A DNA stretch of 64,000 nt from positions 9,410,742-9,474,741 of the forward strand of contig NC_135565.1 of the NCBI RefSeq assembly GCF_964340395.1, read 5' to 3'. This document shows positions 20,580-32,059 of the stretch, one piece after another. The position numbers were made by a program, and so were the translations under genes. The stretch's first letter is position 1. The number at the start of each line of letters is the position of its first letter. The stretch is from Glandiceps talaboti (Eukaryota; Hemichordata; Enteropneusta; Spengelidae). Under the pieces are notes generated by a model, which saw only the letters and a list, made by a program, of their open reading frames with translations, searched no databases and was not told the DNA's origin.

Positions 20580-22690
20580 AAAACAATAATTTGGAACTAT
20601 CTTGATCAACGTTGCAGCCGAACTGCATTTTTGTGTCTTGACACCTGTTGTTTAAACTTGACCCACAAATTTGCAAGAGACGGGTCATAAATGACCAACT
20701 CTAAAATTTGTTGTAACGCGAAAACAATCCACTATTGCTCTCAGACTGAAAATATTGTTTTATCTAAGCAGTCAGAGTAAAAAGATAGGTACACATTTGT
20801 GGAGTGTTCTAAAAATAAATATTTTCCATCAAAGACACCTGTCTGTTATAACATTTTAGAAAAATCTTTGAAAGATACAAATTAGAAAAGGGAATTTTGT
20901 GTACAGTATGTCAAAAAATTACACTGTTTTGAAACTATAAAACTGTGATGTTATTCTGTCTAAACAAATATGATCACTCATAGGATAGTCAGTATGTAAT
21001 TGAAAGCATATATGTATCTGTTCAAATTGGTGTTTAACAGTATGTGATTTCTGGTGATTGTTGTGTACATTGGGGTATTAAATTATAATAATTTTTGTAA
21101 TGTTCCACAAAAATTTATGATGACCCAGACTTTCAAAAGATGCAATAACACAATACATTTCAGGCTCACTGCACTGGTAGCTGTTTTTGTCTTCTGGAAG
21201 CCATTTTCTTCTTATTGCTGTACATTGTTTGGACCATTTGAAACGGCTCTCACATGTATTGGCAGCTGATGGGCAGGCAAAGGGCTGACACACTATACAT
21301 AATACAGAGAGAAAGATGCTACAGTTATATACCTCTGTTGGCAGAAAATCTACCTTTCACTTTCACATTGTAAGGAGCAGATGGTATCAAAATGCAGGAG
21401 TTGAGATTGGCACCATGTGTGACTACCAAGTATGGTATCTAGTCTTACAACAAGACTTACTGGGCATTAAACAATTGGAGAGATGGGATGGCGAATGTAA
21501 CTGGTAACACACACACACACACACTACTTGTGTGAATTTGAAATCATTAAGGCAGTGCAAGAAGTTAAATTAAGCTAAACTGCTCTACTGTCAACATCCA
21601 TCAAACAGTCTCCAATAGCTAAGTATTGTAAGTTGTTAGTTCCTCTGTTCCTTCGAACCTTCAAGACTCAATGACTTTGAACTATCAAATATATTCTTAA
21701 CACATTTGGCAGTAAATTCTTTCTCAGTATACATAACATTTATGTATGAAACCTTGCTTGATGATTGATTATGCTCTCCATGACACCAAGTGTTGATAGT
21801 CCAGCTTTAAGTCTGATAGTATAGAAATTAAATGGTAGAAACTCTTATTAGTTAAAACACTATACAGGCAAACTGATATGAACTTTTGTATGAGGTGGCA
21901 TGCAAATCGCCACATGCCCTTGAAAGTTGCAAATACATGTAACATGACAATCAGTCATGTGACATGCAAATTTCATGAGTTGACCGACCACTGTTGTCGC
22001 CACATTTGATATGTTTGTACGATGACAAAACAGAAGAGCAATTTTTTAAACAGTCTCGAGCAATGTTGAAATGGAGGGGGGGGGGGGGTGGGGAGTTGAA
22101 GTAGAAACTTGAAAGGGGGTGGGATGTTAAACAGACAACAATTTCTTAAATCATATGTTACATTTTTCAAAAGTTTTGGACAAACTCCTCTTTGACTTTA
22201 GCACTCAGGTCACGTCTAATGTTTTGTGATTTTTGTCATTAGTTTGGTATCAGGAAATGTACATATGTTCTGGATATCCTTCAAAACCCCCTTAAGTTAA
22301 TTCTGTGAGAAGAAGCTGTTTGAGAAATGACAAGGTAGTCCTAGACAAAGTGTTATTCATATTGGAAAGGAATGACTCTAAAATGACGTTGTCTCCTGTA
22401 CTTAATCCTTATTTATGAAATTTTGTCTACATTTTGTTGAATAAATTGGGTGTAATGTCCTTGAGACAAAGTTTGTGAATTCTAAACTAATGCTATCATC
22501 ATCTTCTTACATGTACACTTTTGTGTGTCTTCATGTTTTGATATAAAATCAAGTACTGGTGTCGGTTATTTTCTTAAGCCGTTGTTCACCACTAATATTG
22601 AGCTCAAAAGCATCTTTGTAGCAGCAGGTACCAGATATCCTGAACTCTTCTCCTGAACGTTAATGAGTGAAAAGGTTGACTGGCACATGA
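20580..22690. other. no gene recognised
   Basis: AT-rich; (AC)n at about 21510 and a G-run at 22076-22090. An open frame at 21316-21507 has a coding-like look but no splice support or motif. Confidence 0.4.
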
Positions 22691-22800
22691 CCCTTTGTGT
22701 TGCGGCCACACCGCCCCAATAAGCTTTCACTGTGGTTCAGTTCTTTGTACTTTTCGATAATTTTGTCACCGCATATTGTGTATGTACAAAATTACATGCT

Positions 22801-22860
22801 ATTGAGCCTACAGAACTGTTTCGTGAGGTGTGTATTCCTCACTCATCAGGGGTATAAACC
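22801..22860 (-). ncRNA. candidate hammerhead ribozyme
   Basis: On the minus strand CTGATGA (22849-22843) is followed by stem II GTGAGG/CCTCAC (22842-22837 with 22828-22823, six perfect pairs, 8-nt loop). Next comes GAAAC (22822-22818), then a small stem III (ACA/TGT around GTTC) ending in GTA, a permitted NUH cleavage triplet. Core bases and order match the type I hammerhead. Stem I (ACCC before the core, GGCT after the cleavage site) pairs only partly, so activity is uncertain. Penelope-like elements and retrozymes carry such short-stem-III hammerheads; no Penelope RT was recognised beside it. Confidence 0.55.
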
Positions 22861-22899
22861 TGGATGTAAAACATATCAGGGAAAGCATTGGCCTAAGAA

Positions 22900-23990
22900 A
22901 AGGCTCACCTATCAACATATTACAGCTAACTTTTTGTTTCATCTGATAACAAATTTATGAAATTCCAAATAATACAAAATCATCCATGCCGAATAGAAAG
23001 GCCCTCAAAATTCTTCGGGATAATCCAATCATTTCTGGAACTAAAATGAGAAAATGTATAAAACTTATGATATTTACATTTCATACATGTAACTTAATAT
23101 TTATAAAAGTTAAATGTGGATCTTAGAGAATATGCATGTTTGATAATCGATTAATCCATGTACGCCTATGTGCTTAGTTTACCAATACAAACCATGTCTC
23201 AAATCAAAATGGATAATGTATAAGTGGTCATCTCAAAATCACTAATTTGGCTGGAGTTGCTTCAGTGAAACTTTTAGTATACTTACTATTACTATCGCTA
23301 TAGATATCCCAGGAGTGATTATCTCCTTCAATCAAGCAATTCAGTGGCTGAATTTGTTCTTTCAATGGTTTTATGTGGGACTCCATCTGATCCTTGTTTA
23401 AAATTTCCATCTCACTCAGGCTACAGTTGTTATATAATTTAATGGCAGCTCTACATTCTTTTCCAGTTTTAAATATTTTAATTGATACAGTGACTAAAAC
23501 CCACAGAGACAGTGATCACAGCCGCTTAAAATATAAGACAAGCATAAAAAGTATAAAAAACTAAATTCCACATTTAAGAGAGAAAGCAAGATTAAAAAGA
23601 TCTTAATGATAGATTTGGAGAGGGAGAGCATTATGACCTGAAAAATGGTGGTCGTTACAAAGAAGCAGTGGCAATATGGACCAAATCCAAGAAAATACAC
23701 AAATGGTGGAAATAGAGAACTTCGAAGATGATGTAGAGTAATGTCCAGACATTCATAAATAGGTGCCAACAAAATGAGGTTGGACAAGTGGAATGGTAAA
23801 TTGGCTAATTTGTTAAGAGTCCTTATATGGTGATAGCTTCAAACTTTGAGATATGTATGTCCATAGTGAATTTTGTCACTTATATGATCAATTTAGGACT
23901 TTGAAGTGTTATTGAAGTACAGCCCTGGGTAAATTAATTTAATGGTGGGTCATGTCTGTTTATTTGCATCAGATCGTGTGCGCAGTAAAC
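22900..23990. other. no gene recognised
   Basis: AT-rich sequence. Two short minus-strand frames (23228-23410 and 23494-23787) have no supporting signals. Confidence 0.4.
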
Positions 23991-23997
23991 GTGACTT

Positions 23998-24335
23998 CAG
24001 TTTCTTATCACTGCCCTTTCCTTTTGTTTATACAACCGTCTCTTTTATCTTTACAGTCAGTACCATCCATGTTTTCAGTTACACACCATAATTCTTCTTT
24101 TTGTGTTAAATAACTTTCAGTTTCTCTTCACTGCCCCTTCCTTTTGTTGATACAACACAGTCTCTTGTATCTTTACAGTCAGTTACACACCATAATTCTT
24201 CTTTTCATGTTAAATAACTTTTGGTTTCTCTTCACTGCCCCTTCCTTTTGTTTATGCAACAGTCTCTTTTATCTTTGCAGTCAGTAACGTCCATGTTTTC
24301 TTTTCATTTTAAATACTCTTCGGTTTCTCTGTACC
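23998..24335. repeat. three tandem ~110-bp units
   Basis: The phrase 'cagtttctcttcactgcc..ccttccttttgtt..acaac..agtctcttttatctttacagtcagt' occurs three times (about 23998, 24117 and 24223) with small indels. Confidence 0.85.
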
Positions 24336-24597
24336 AAAATAGATGTATTTGTATAGGAGACAGTAATGTCATGCTGCTAGAACAACTTTCAGTAAAATTG
24401 TGATGTTGATAATATTATTATTCATTTATTGAAGTCCTCAAAGGATATATAGTTAACAGCTCACAACTGTATAGAATATAATCAAAAACAGTGCCAATTT
24501 TGTCACCCTTCTTTGCCTGGCTAGTGTGTGTAAAGTGCCCTGAAGCGGTGTAAAAATAAATTTATCTTGAAAGAGGCTTGAAATTCGCTAGCACAGA

Positions 24598-24800
24598 GGT
24601 TTTTTTTATTTATTTATTTATTTATACAATGGACATAAAGTCCATTCACAGGCACCTTTAGAAACAAATAAGGAAAAACAAACACTAAAAAGATAAAAAC
24701 AAGGGGTAGCAATAACAATCAATCAATCAATCAATCTTTATTGTGTAACATCATGCTTTAGTGAGCATGGTAAAGCATACAAAAATAAGTAAATAAAATA
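24598..24800. repeat. dispersed repeat tails (TTTA)n and (AATC)n
   Basis: '(ttta)n tacaatggacataaagtcc' and '(aatc)n tttattgtgtaacatcatg' look like the 3' ends of two non-LTR or SINE families, each beginning with a short simple repeat. No coding part is present. Confidence 0.4.
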
Positions 24801-24929
24801 CAATCATTTAGCCAACTGCTATATTTTTTACATTAACAAGAAAGTTTCCAAGAGAAAGTTTATCATCCGCAGACAAAATATGTAAAAATTTACTCTTGTT
24901 ATCGAATGAATGAAAATTGTAATAATCAC

Positions 24930-25310
24930 ATATATTGCAAAGATAACAGGGATTAATAGACAATTGAATAAACATTCAAAAAATGTATGTAAATATGCCT
25001 AGCAACAAGACCACGCCCGTAGCAACAGCTAAATGATCACGTATATTGCAAAGATAATATCAGGAATTCATACACAAGTGAACAAAAATATACACAGATG
25101 TATGCAAATATATCTAACAACATGACCACGCCCATAGCAACAGCCAAATGATAGCATATATTGTAAAGATAGCAATATGGTTGGATAGGCAACTGGATAG
25201 TCATTCAACAAATGAACACTTCTTGGTAGCATGGACTACCATATGGATAAACATTTTTAAAACTACAGTTGTGCTACAACGCCATTGGCAGTATTTTTGA
25301 TACCATTACG
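24930..25310 (+). mobile_element. 3' part of the TTTTAGCACAAC repeat, with internal duplication
   Basis: 'atattgcaaagataaca', 'gaccacgccc(g/a)tagcaaca' recurs three times. 25155-25310 (ggttggataggcaactggat, ttcaacaaatgaaca, gttgtgctacaacgccatt) matches 62050-62170 of the intact copy. The terminal arm is missing. Confidence 0.6.
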
Positions 25311-25745
25311 TCCAACAAAACCCGACATAATTGGAAAATTACATAAGAATTTACGTGATAATGCATAACAATAAGTAGATATATTTGAAGATATTACATG
25401 GACCATAAATCAATACTCACTACTATTCACACACACTCTAAAAAAATTTATTGCTACTAAATAATGTGAAGTATTGCAAAACTATAATTTCATTGTCATA
25501 TACTAAAAACATGCAGAAAGGTATCGCTTGCAAAACTCCCCAATTTGTGAATGATGTCCTTTCCCATCAACATTAATATTATACGTGCTTGAATTGATGA
25601 CTCCACAAACAGCTTGAATACTGATTTCGAAAATTGTATACGTTATAAAATTACCATCATGGCCACTGGATGGCGCTATCTGGTGTTACTAAGATCAAAT
25701 TAATACCGGCCTGTTCAATGTGTGAACGTTACAAGTTTATTTATT

Positions 25746-26088
25746 TTAGTCCGAGGTTACTGCACTGGTTGAGCTAATGTTCGAAATAGCCCAAGTTGGA
25801 CAATTTGGAGGCGGTGGCCGCTTTGATACACTAGCACCGTCACTGCATCTCACTAATTCTGCCATTGAAGCCCTGCGGCGTTGGCTTGCTTTTCCTAGGA
25901 ATGCTTTATCAAGATCAGCTTTGTAAATCCGTAATTGTTGGCGGAGCCCTGCCACCTCTTTTGGGTCTTTCAAAAGGCACATCCTCCTCTGACGACATAT
26001 AATCCATTGTTAGCGTTTCCTTTACTTTCTTGACCTTAGATTCACTCCAAGTCACGAGCTCAATTGCCAACATTCGAGTATGTAATTT
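25746..26088 (-). CDS. last exon of uncharacterised gene, frame-shifted
   Basis: The acceptor 'TTCTCAG' at 26089 opens a phase-0 frame: KLHTRMLAIELVTWSES, then KVKETLTMDYMSSEEDVPF, ending in a stop near 25925. From about 25980 a second frame continues with GLRQQLRIYKADLDKAFLG, SQRRRA and RPPPPNCPTWAIS to a stop at 25748. Large invertebrate multi-copy protein families end in just this order (acidic MSSEE, basic stretch, RP.P...P.WA), so one frame shift probably separates the two halves. The phase fits the end of the exon at 28684-28886, making it the likely last exon of that gene. The function of the family is not known to me. Confidence 0.45.
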
Positions 26089-26269
26089 CTGAGAACAAAA
26101 TTAAAAAGAAAGAAAGGAGTGTAAAGTTTGTGATAATCACCTCAAATAACCTGACATGAAAGAAATTGTTATCATAACTTATTAGTATGATTGATTCCTA
26201 TCCTTTGATAGCACCTTGTTAAGCTGTTACAGATAGAATGATGACGATGAGACAGATAGCGACGACAGT

Positions 26270-26312
26270 ACGTCTGTCTGTATGTATGTATGCATGCATG
26301 CATGCATGTATG

Positions 26313-26370
<58 letters not shown>

Positions 26371-26375
26371 GAGGG
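26270..26375. repeat. (TGTA/TGCA)n-(GA)n-(G)n compound microsatellite
   Basis: TGTATG and CATGCATG units, then a GA run of about 40 bp, then 10 G. Confidence 0.95.
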
Positions 26376-26439
26376 AGGGGCGGACGGACGGTGTGTGTAA
26401 TGGGTGAACGTAGCCAAATCCAGGTAAACCCTTTCTAAT

Positions 26440-27510
26440 GCATTCTTATATTTCATACAATGATGTTAAACTCTTATTCTTCTTGCTCCTATTTATTGCC
26501 TTTTATTAACTATTTCACTAAGTTGATGATATTGGGTCTTCTGGAATTCAGATGTTATTACAATCTATATAATCAATCCAAATATAGGTGAACTCTTGCT
26601 TATGCATTGATTTTGAAAGACCATTTGTATGTAAAGAGTGTGGATAAATTTCATACAATTATGTGAAACTCTTTTTTTTGTTGCTCCCCATATATTGCCT
26701 TTTATCAACTACTTGATGACATGGTGCCTTGTGGAATTTAGATGACATTATGATGTATAATATATAATTGATGCAAATGTGGGTGAATTTACCTCTTATG
26801 CTTTGTTTGTGAAAGACCTGGATTATATGTAAAGACTGGATATATTTCATACAATGATGTTAAACTCATTCTTGTGGCTCCTTTTTATTGCCTTTTATCA
26901 ACTATTTGACCAAATGGACAACAAGGCGTCTGGAATTCAGTTGACATTACAGTCTATATAATCGATCTAAATCTAGGTAAACCCTTTCATGAAAGACCAT
27001 TTGTATGCGAAGAGTGTGGATATATGTCCAGAATTATGTTAAACTCTTATTCTTCTTGCTCCCCGTTTATTGCCTTCTATCAACTATTTCACTAAGTTGA
27101 TGATATTGAGTCTCCTGGAATTCAGATGACATAACGATGTATGTTAATTGATGCAAATGTAGGTGAACTCTTGCTTATGCATTGTTTTTGAAAGACCATT
27201 TGTATGTAAAGAGTGTGGATGGATTTCATAGAATGATTAAAACTCTTGTTCTTGTTGCTCCCCATTCTATTGCCTTATATCAACTATTTAACTAAATTGA
27301 TGACATGGTGCCTTGTGGAATTCAATTGATATTACAATCTATGTAATCGATCCAAATCTAGGTAAATAAACACGTTCTTATGCATTGATTTTGAAAGACC
27401 ATTTGTATGTGAAGAGTGTGGATAGATTTTATGCAATAATGTTAAACTCTCATTCTTGTTGCATCCCATTTATTGCCTTTTATCAACTACTATGTGTACT
27501 CTACAGTAAC
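26440..27510. repeat. ~200-bp satellite, about 5.5 units
   Basis: Each unit has 'gaaagaccatttgtatgt(a)aagagtgtgga', 'ttcatacaatgatgttaaactc', 'ttgctccccatttattgcctt', 'atcaactatttcactaagttgatga' and 'ctggaattcagatgacatta'. Unit starts are near 26617, 26812, 26992, 27191 and 27393. A diverged single unit is at 27800-27990 and two more lie at 29370-29720, on the other side of the 28.7-29.15 kb exons. Minus-strand frames of about 25 codons per unit end in stops, so this is not a coding repeat now. Confidence 0.85.
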
Positions 27511-27519
27511 CAAATGATT

Positions 27520-28683
27520 ATTAAACATTTATGGTCATGAAAACAAGAAAAAGTACTAAATACTAATAAGAAAATCTTTGTTTTACAACAGTAATTCAAA
27601 CAGCAACATTTCTCATTTAACACCTGAAAACCCACGTATTGGAAAATGAATTTTGTTATGCGTCATCACTGATCTTCTACTAGGTGATTTATATGAACAT
27701 ATATCACACATCCATTTGCTGGTATCAGCTTCATCATCACTGTCATGTTTGATACAATTGTGGGTGAAACCTCAATTCTTGTGTACACACAATTTGTATA
27801 AAAAGACTGACAATTCTTGTGTATACACAATTTGTATATAAAGACTATGGATATATTTCATTTTAAACTGTGATTTGTCTTGTTCCCTATTTACTGCTTT
27901 ATAATACTTTTGAGTTTTGCTCTGTTGATGATTTTCTAAAATTTCTATTTCTTTTTTAAATTTATATTTCCTACAATAAATCATTGGTATTTGAACCAAT
28001 GAAAATGGGTTTTGAGAAACTCATTAATGAAAATTCTACTCTTTGCAAGTTTCACAAATAATTTTACAAAATCGTGAGAGTTGTGGGTAAGATATTGTAC
28101 AGTGATCGTACAGTGATTGGTTGGTTATACGAATGATCACTTCCCTAGGTTGTTGGATAATTCTCCCGAATTGGGGAAGTTGATGAGACACTAATCTTTT
28201 GAAGAGTAAGATGTATCGACATGCCCAAGACAATCACGAATATTAATTACAAAGACAATTACAGTCCCAAATGAACATTATTTTGTTATCCTACATATTC
28301 GGTTTTGAATACACTGGTGTATGAGACACTCCCCCTCCCCCCACCACACACACGTGTCAAGTATGGAAGTTCTGCGTAAAGACAAACAAAGGTCACCATT
28401 GTTACCTAACCGCAATTGGCGGGAAACACAAAAGTTATTCGAGTACAGTAATACAAAATGGCAATAATCAAGCTTAAGGCCAATAATGTAGCAAGTGTTC
28501 AGAATTTTGTGTGGTATATTTTCGTAATTGATCCACAAATACTTACGAATACAAGGCTGGACAAGCATTAAAGGACGCCCATATTTAGTAATTTAAAGAA
28601 GGTGACTTTTGTTAGTTTTGCTCTTTCGTTGAGCATCGTTCAATGATTATTTCTAGTAAAAATGTCATGACAGATATACATAC
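27520..28683. other. intronic sequence, weak exon candidate
   Basis: On the minus strand 'TTATTGTAG' at about 27976 precedes a lysine-rich frame (YKFKKEIEILENHQQSKTQKYY) that overlaps a diverged satellite unit. Not strong enough to call. Confidence 0.25.
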
Positions 28684-28886
28684 CGAACAATCTGGGCTGA
28701 CGTCGATGTCGTGCCGTCTTCTTTGCTTCCTCCCAGGCGTCCCATTTCTTGTTCTTTCAACATCTTTCTTCAGCAAATCACACTTGCAATCTAAGAGTTC
28801 GTTTATCTCTTTCAACTTCTTGTTTTCTTCAAGAGTATACATAAACAGCTCAAAGACGTTCGCGTTATTTGGTATCGTGGATGAAC
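28684..28886 (-). CDS. exon 2 of uncharacterised gene (coiled-coil, basic)
   Basis: 203 nt between acceptor 'TCTGTACAG' and donor 'TTCG|GTATGTAT'. Two bases complete a glycine codon with exon 1, then 67 codons: FELFMYTLEENKKLKEINELL, CKCDLLKKDVERTRNG and a basic GRKQRRRHD segment. It has the heptad-like pattern of a short coiled coil followed by a possible nuclear localisation segment. It joins 28994-29150 in phase, and the 26088 exon is phase-compatible downstream. Confidence 0.6.
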
Positions 28887-28993
28887 CTGTACAGATAGAC
28901 GGGATAATATATAGTTGAATCTCATCAAACGCTCAATAATTACCCGAGAATTGTTTAGCAACAGCGAAAGAGAAGCTGAAGTTAATTACTTAC

Positions 28994-29150
28994 CTGAACG
29001 GTTTTTCAGCTGCTCTACAAACCGATCATCATTGGACCTTTCCGAGAGGGACTCGCCTTTGTCTCGTTGACTATCGTTGCTGTCATTTTCACTTTCAGAT
29101 TTGTCGATGGTTTCGTGATTAGAAAGCTTGTTTACGGCGTTCTTCTCCAT
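28994..29150 (-). CDS. first coding exon of uncharacterised gene (acidic/Ser-rich)
   Basis: ATG at 29150, 52 codons plus one base, ending at an excellent donor (TTCAG|GTAAGTAA). Product begins MEKNAVNKLSNHETIDKSES and is acidic and serine-rich, then FVEQLKNRS. The intron to the next exon is only 107 bp. Splice phases agree (1 then 2 bases). The predicted N-terminal 120 residues look like a disordered regulatory start followed by a coiled coil. No known family name can be given. Confidence 0.6.
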
Positions 29151-29369
29151 TCCCTCTAACCTGGCCCAGTAAACATACTGTTATTTGATATGTTATGCAT
29201 ACCATTCAACAAGTGAAAGTGTCATATTACAGGAGTGTCTGAGTCCAAACTGACCATGTTTGACCATGCATAACCATATAAAAGTAAAAAAGAACAAATG
29301 GGGATACATGACGTTAGAAAAGCTATTAAATTATAAATTATATATACCAACGTTTGTTACAAATCTCGC

Positions 29370-29720
29370 ATTGTATTTGAAAGACCATTTATATGTAAAA
29401 ACTGGATATATTTCATACAATGATGTTAAACTCTTATTACTGTTGCTCCTATGTATTGCATTTTATCAACTACTTCACTAAGTTGATGATATTGGGTCTC
29501 TTGGAATTCAGGTGATATTACAATGTATGTTAATTGATGCAAATGTAGGTGAACTCTTGCTTATGCATTGTTTTTGAAAGACCATTTGTATGTAAAGAGT
29601 GTGGATAGATTTCATAGAATGATTAAAACTCTTGTTCTTGTTGCTCCCCATTCTATTGCCTTTTATCAACTATTTAACTAAATTGATGACATGGTGTCTT
29701 GTGCAATTCAGATGATATTA
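29370..29720. repeat. ~200-bp satellite, two further units
   Basis: Same words as at 26440-27510 (gaaagaccatttatatgt, ttgctcc, atcaacta, aattcaga). The units flank the host exons on the far side. Confidence 0.8.
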
Positions 29721-29906
29721 CCAATACAACTATACCGGGTATTAGTGCACTGGCTACAACAATGAGCAATGAAACCACGATCGAGTTCCTCAGGTACAAA
29801 AAAAATTACCTTTAAAAAAACGATTTGAACAGGTGGTTTCTCTTCCTTCGTTCTCTCAAAAACAATTTTATTTCCGAGCCAAATAAGAAAGCACAGGACA
29901 AGAGAC

Positions 29907-30242
29907 ATGCTGAGGACCAGGCTGAAAAGAGTTGCTCAGACAAGTAAGACTTTACTGAATGATCGATCGATAGCAGAAACCCCCAAATTATACCCCTTGC
30001 GTGGTTTGAGCTTATGGCCTAAACTCCCACGTCCTTCAGAGGACGGGTTGTCAGACATGACACTCCTGAAATCTCATCCATACCCCTGGGGGTTACCTGA
30101 GGCTGAATTTGAGCCCTCTAATGATGGCATATCCCTGAAGTCTACCCTTACTTCAAAATTGCTCAACATCATATCTGTAAAAAAGAGAAAGAAAGGAAGA
30201 GCAAACGAGAACAGGAAAACAAGAACCCCATATTTAATTTGA
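29907..30242 (+). other. open frame of unknown status
   Basis: 111 codons from ATG at 29907 (MLRTRLKRVAQ), basic at both ends, with a proline-rich middle (WPKLPRPSEDGL). The length exceeds the local background but there is no splice or family support. Confidence 0.25.
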
Positions 30243-30359
30243 TTATTCCTCCCAGATGCTAGTACAAGATGATCTACTAATACAGATCTACTAATACAAC
30301 AGTTTCTATCCTACATCTACTAGTACAACTGTACCTTATCTACTAATGCAACTGTTATT

Positions 30360-30830
30360 CAATTTTTTGTGCGCCTTTATGAATGCTCTTACTCTGTCGT
30401 ATATTTGTTTTTCCGATAAATCTGCCATGTGCGCTTGAAAATCTTTGGATGAACTTTTCACCTTCACTTCTCTCATGGTGATGCTTCCTTTTCTTGATGG
30501 AGGCAGTGACCCTTGTTACTCTGTATATCCACAGGTGTATTGAGAATACTCTCTACTATTTGCAATTGAGCAAGATATTTAGCTTCTGAATAAAGCCTGT
30601 GTTTCATATCATTGCCTGGTAGCTGACCAATTTTTCCCCTGCAAGTTTTGTTACAACTGCCTCAATAATCTGGTTTACTTTCCGCATTGACACTCCCATA
30701 GAAAAAAAATCCATAATTGTTTCTCTGACTTCATTGATGTATTTGCCATCACGAAAGGTTTGTATGTAGTTTTCAGTCGTAAGTGTTACTACATCAAATG
30801 TTAGTGTTACTTTCCCAAAGTTATCTAAAC
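30360..30830 (-). pseudogene. N-terminal piece of an uncharacterised transposase-like protein
   Basis: From about 30790 downward: TTENYIQTF, YINEVRETIMDFFSMGVSMRKVNQIIEAVVTKLAG, then after a one-base shift in a GGGGAAAAA tract, IGQLPGNDMKHRLYSEAKYLAQLQIVESIL, and after another shift a basic tail (KGSITMREVKVKSSSKDFQAH, ADLSEKQI). A block of 'NVR..V..LL...VS...V..VI..V......LPS......EA..L...Q' type is the start of a large multi-copy protein family of marine animals. The catalytic part is absent. The tail region is duplicated at 31397-31600. Confidence 0.5.
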
Positions 30831-30851
30831 ATTAAATTTAGTATTTGTTAC

Positions 30852-31024
30852 CTGAATATCATTTGATTTTTTGAAATCAAAGTTGCATCCAGATAGAAAT
30901 GCCACACACGTTTCAGAAGCCATCCATGCACATGTACCAGCTATATATGTTGCTGGAGTTGTTTTTCCAAGATTCAGGCGTTTACTTACACCAAAATCTC
31001 CAATCAACAACTTTCCAGCCAAAT
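30852..31024 (-). CDS. Ser/Thr kinase exon, IRE1/RNase L-like activation segment
   Basis: 173 nt between acceptor 'TTTCCATGTAG' and donor 'ATTCAG|GTAACAAA'. It encodes DLAGKLLIGDFGVSKRLNLG (DFG magnesium loop), TYIAGTCAWMASE (GT..WMA.E, the activation-segment end and APE-like motif) and KKSNDIQ at the subdomain IX start. The TT..GT..WMA.E.....KS.DI pattern is that of the IRE1-type kinases expanded in several marine invertebrates. No neighbouring kinase exons (HRD loop upstream, VAGM..YY.L downstream) are evident within a few kb. It is therefore an isolated exon, either part of a long-intron gene or a moved fragment. A diverged copy lies at 41180-41346. Confidence 0.65.
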
Positions 31025-31919
31025 CTACATGGAAAGAAGAAAATTAAATGAAATGTGTCAGTAAGAAGTCATAGCTATTGTTTAAGTCATGTTATATCAC
31101 GTTTGTGTTTAATTAATAGCAATCATACCATCAATATAATTTTTTATCCATATAAAACTGCCATTTTTTTGTATTCATCGAGCAAAATTAAAAACAAATA
31201 CCAGCAGTATTTTGAAATTTTGTATTATTCTTTTGAATACTGTGCACTTGGGGTGGGGGGGGGGGTGCAGATATTTAGAGAAAAATGCAGGAAAAAATCT
31301 ATGAAAAAGCAGCCTTAATCTACTAATACAACAGTTTCTATCCTACATCTACTAATACAAGTGTTTGTATCTTACATCTACTAATACAACTGTACCTTAT
31401 CTACTAATGCAACTGTTATTTAATTTTTTGTGCGCCTTTATGAATGCTCTTACTCTGTAATATACATGTATTTGTTTTTCTGATAAATCTGCCATGTGCG
31501 CTTGAAAATCTTTTGATGAACTTTTCACCTTCACTTCTCTCATGGTGATGCTTCCTTTTCTAATGTTCATTTTAAAAACACTTTTAAGCAAATCTGCTTG
31601 TAGTGTTGAAAACAAACGTCTCCCATGTGTTGAAAGTTCAGTCTGAAAGTGAACAACACCAATGTAATATTTCTTATGTGAAGAATGTTTTTTCTACTGT
31701 CATAGTTACATTAATTCTTGCAACTTTAATTTTGAATGTGTACAATGTATTCTATACTTACTGCTGTTACAGACAAACTGGCAATGCCACTAACTTTTAC
31801 ACTTGGTTTATAGTGTATTCCCTGTAAGTTTTCAAAACACATAGAATCATTATAATTAATTTCTTACAAATTTTAATTTCTTACACATGTCCAAAAGGTC
31901 CATGCAAGTATAAGAACAT

Positions 31920-32010
31920 GTACATACATACATACATACATACATACATACAAACAGACAGACGTACGTACGTACGTACGTACGTACATACAGACAGACA
32001 GACATACATA
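31920..32010. repeat. (TACA)n/(ACGT)n/(CAGA)n microsatellite
   Basis: Same compound motif as at 9460-9613, including the GTAC/ACGT block. Confidence 0.95.
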
Positions 32011-32059
32011 CCGGTTTGTTCTGTTTCTTTTTGACATGCATTTCTCAGATTTCATGATG

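Larger units (their letters stand above)
30262..31565. repeat. partial tandem duplication ('gatctactaatacaac' block)
   Basis: 30262-30495 (ctactaatacaacagtttc, tttgtgcgcctttatgaatgctcttac, gccatgtgcgcttgaaaatctttgg, tctctcatggtgatgcttcc) recurs at about 31318-31565 with few changes. The duplicated unit is about 1.05 kb and spans the kinase exon. Confidence 0.8.

Noticed and set aside
22690-22960. Plus-strand 87-codon frame over the hammerhead candidate
   Set aside because: The composition is random-looking and the structured RNA on the opposite strand explains the conserved-looking block better.
31856-32055. Y/V/C-rich frames on the minus strand
   Set aside because: Same compound microsatellite artefact.
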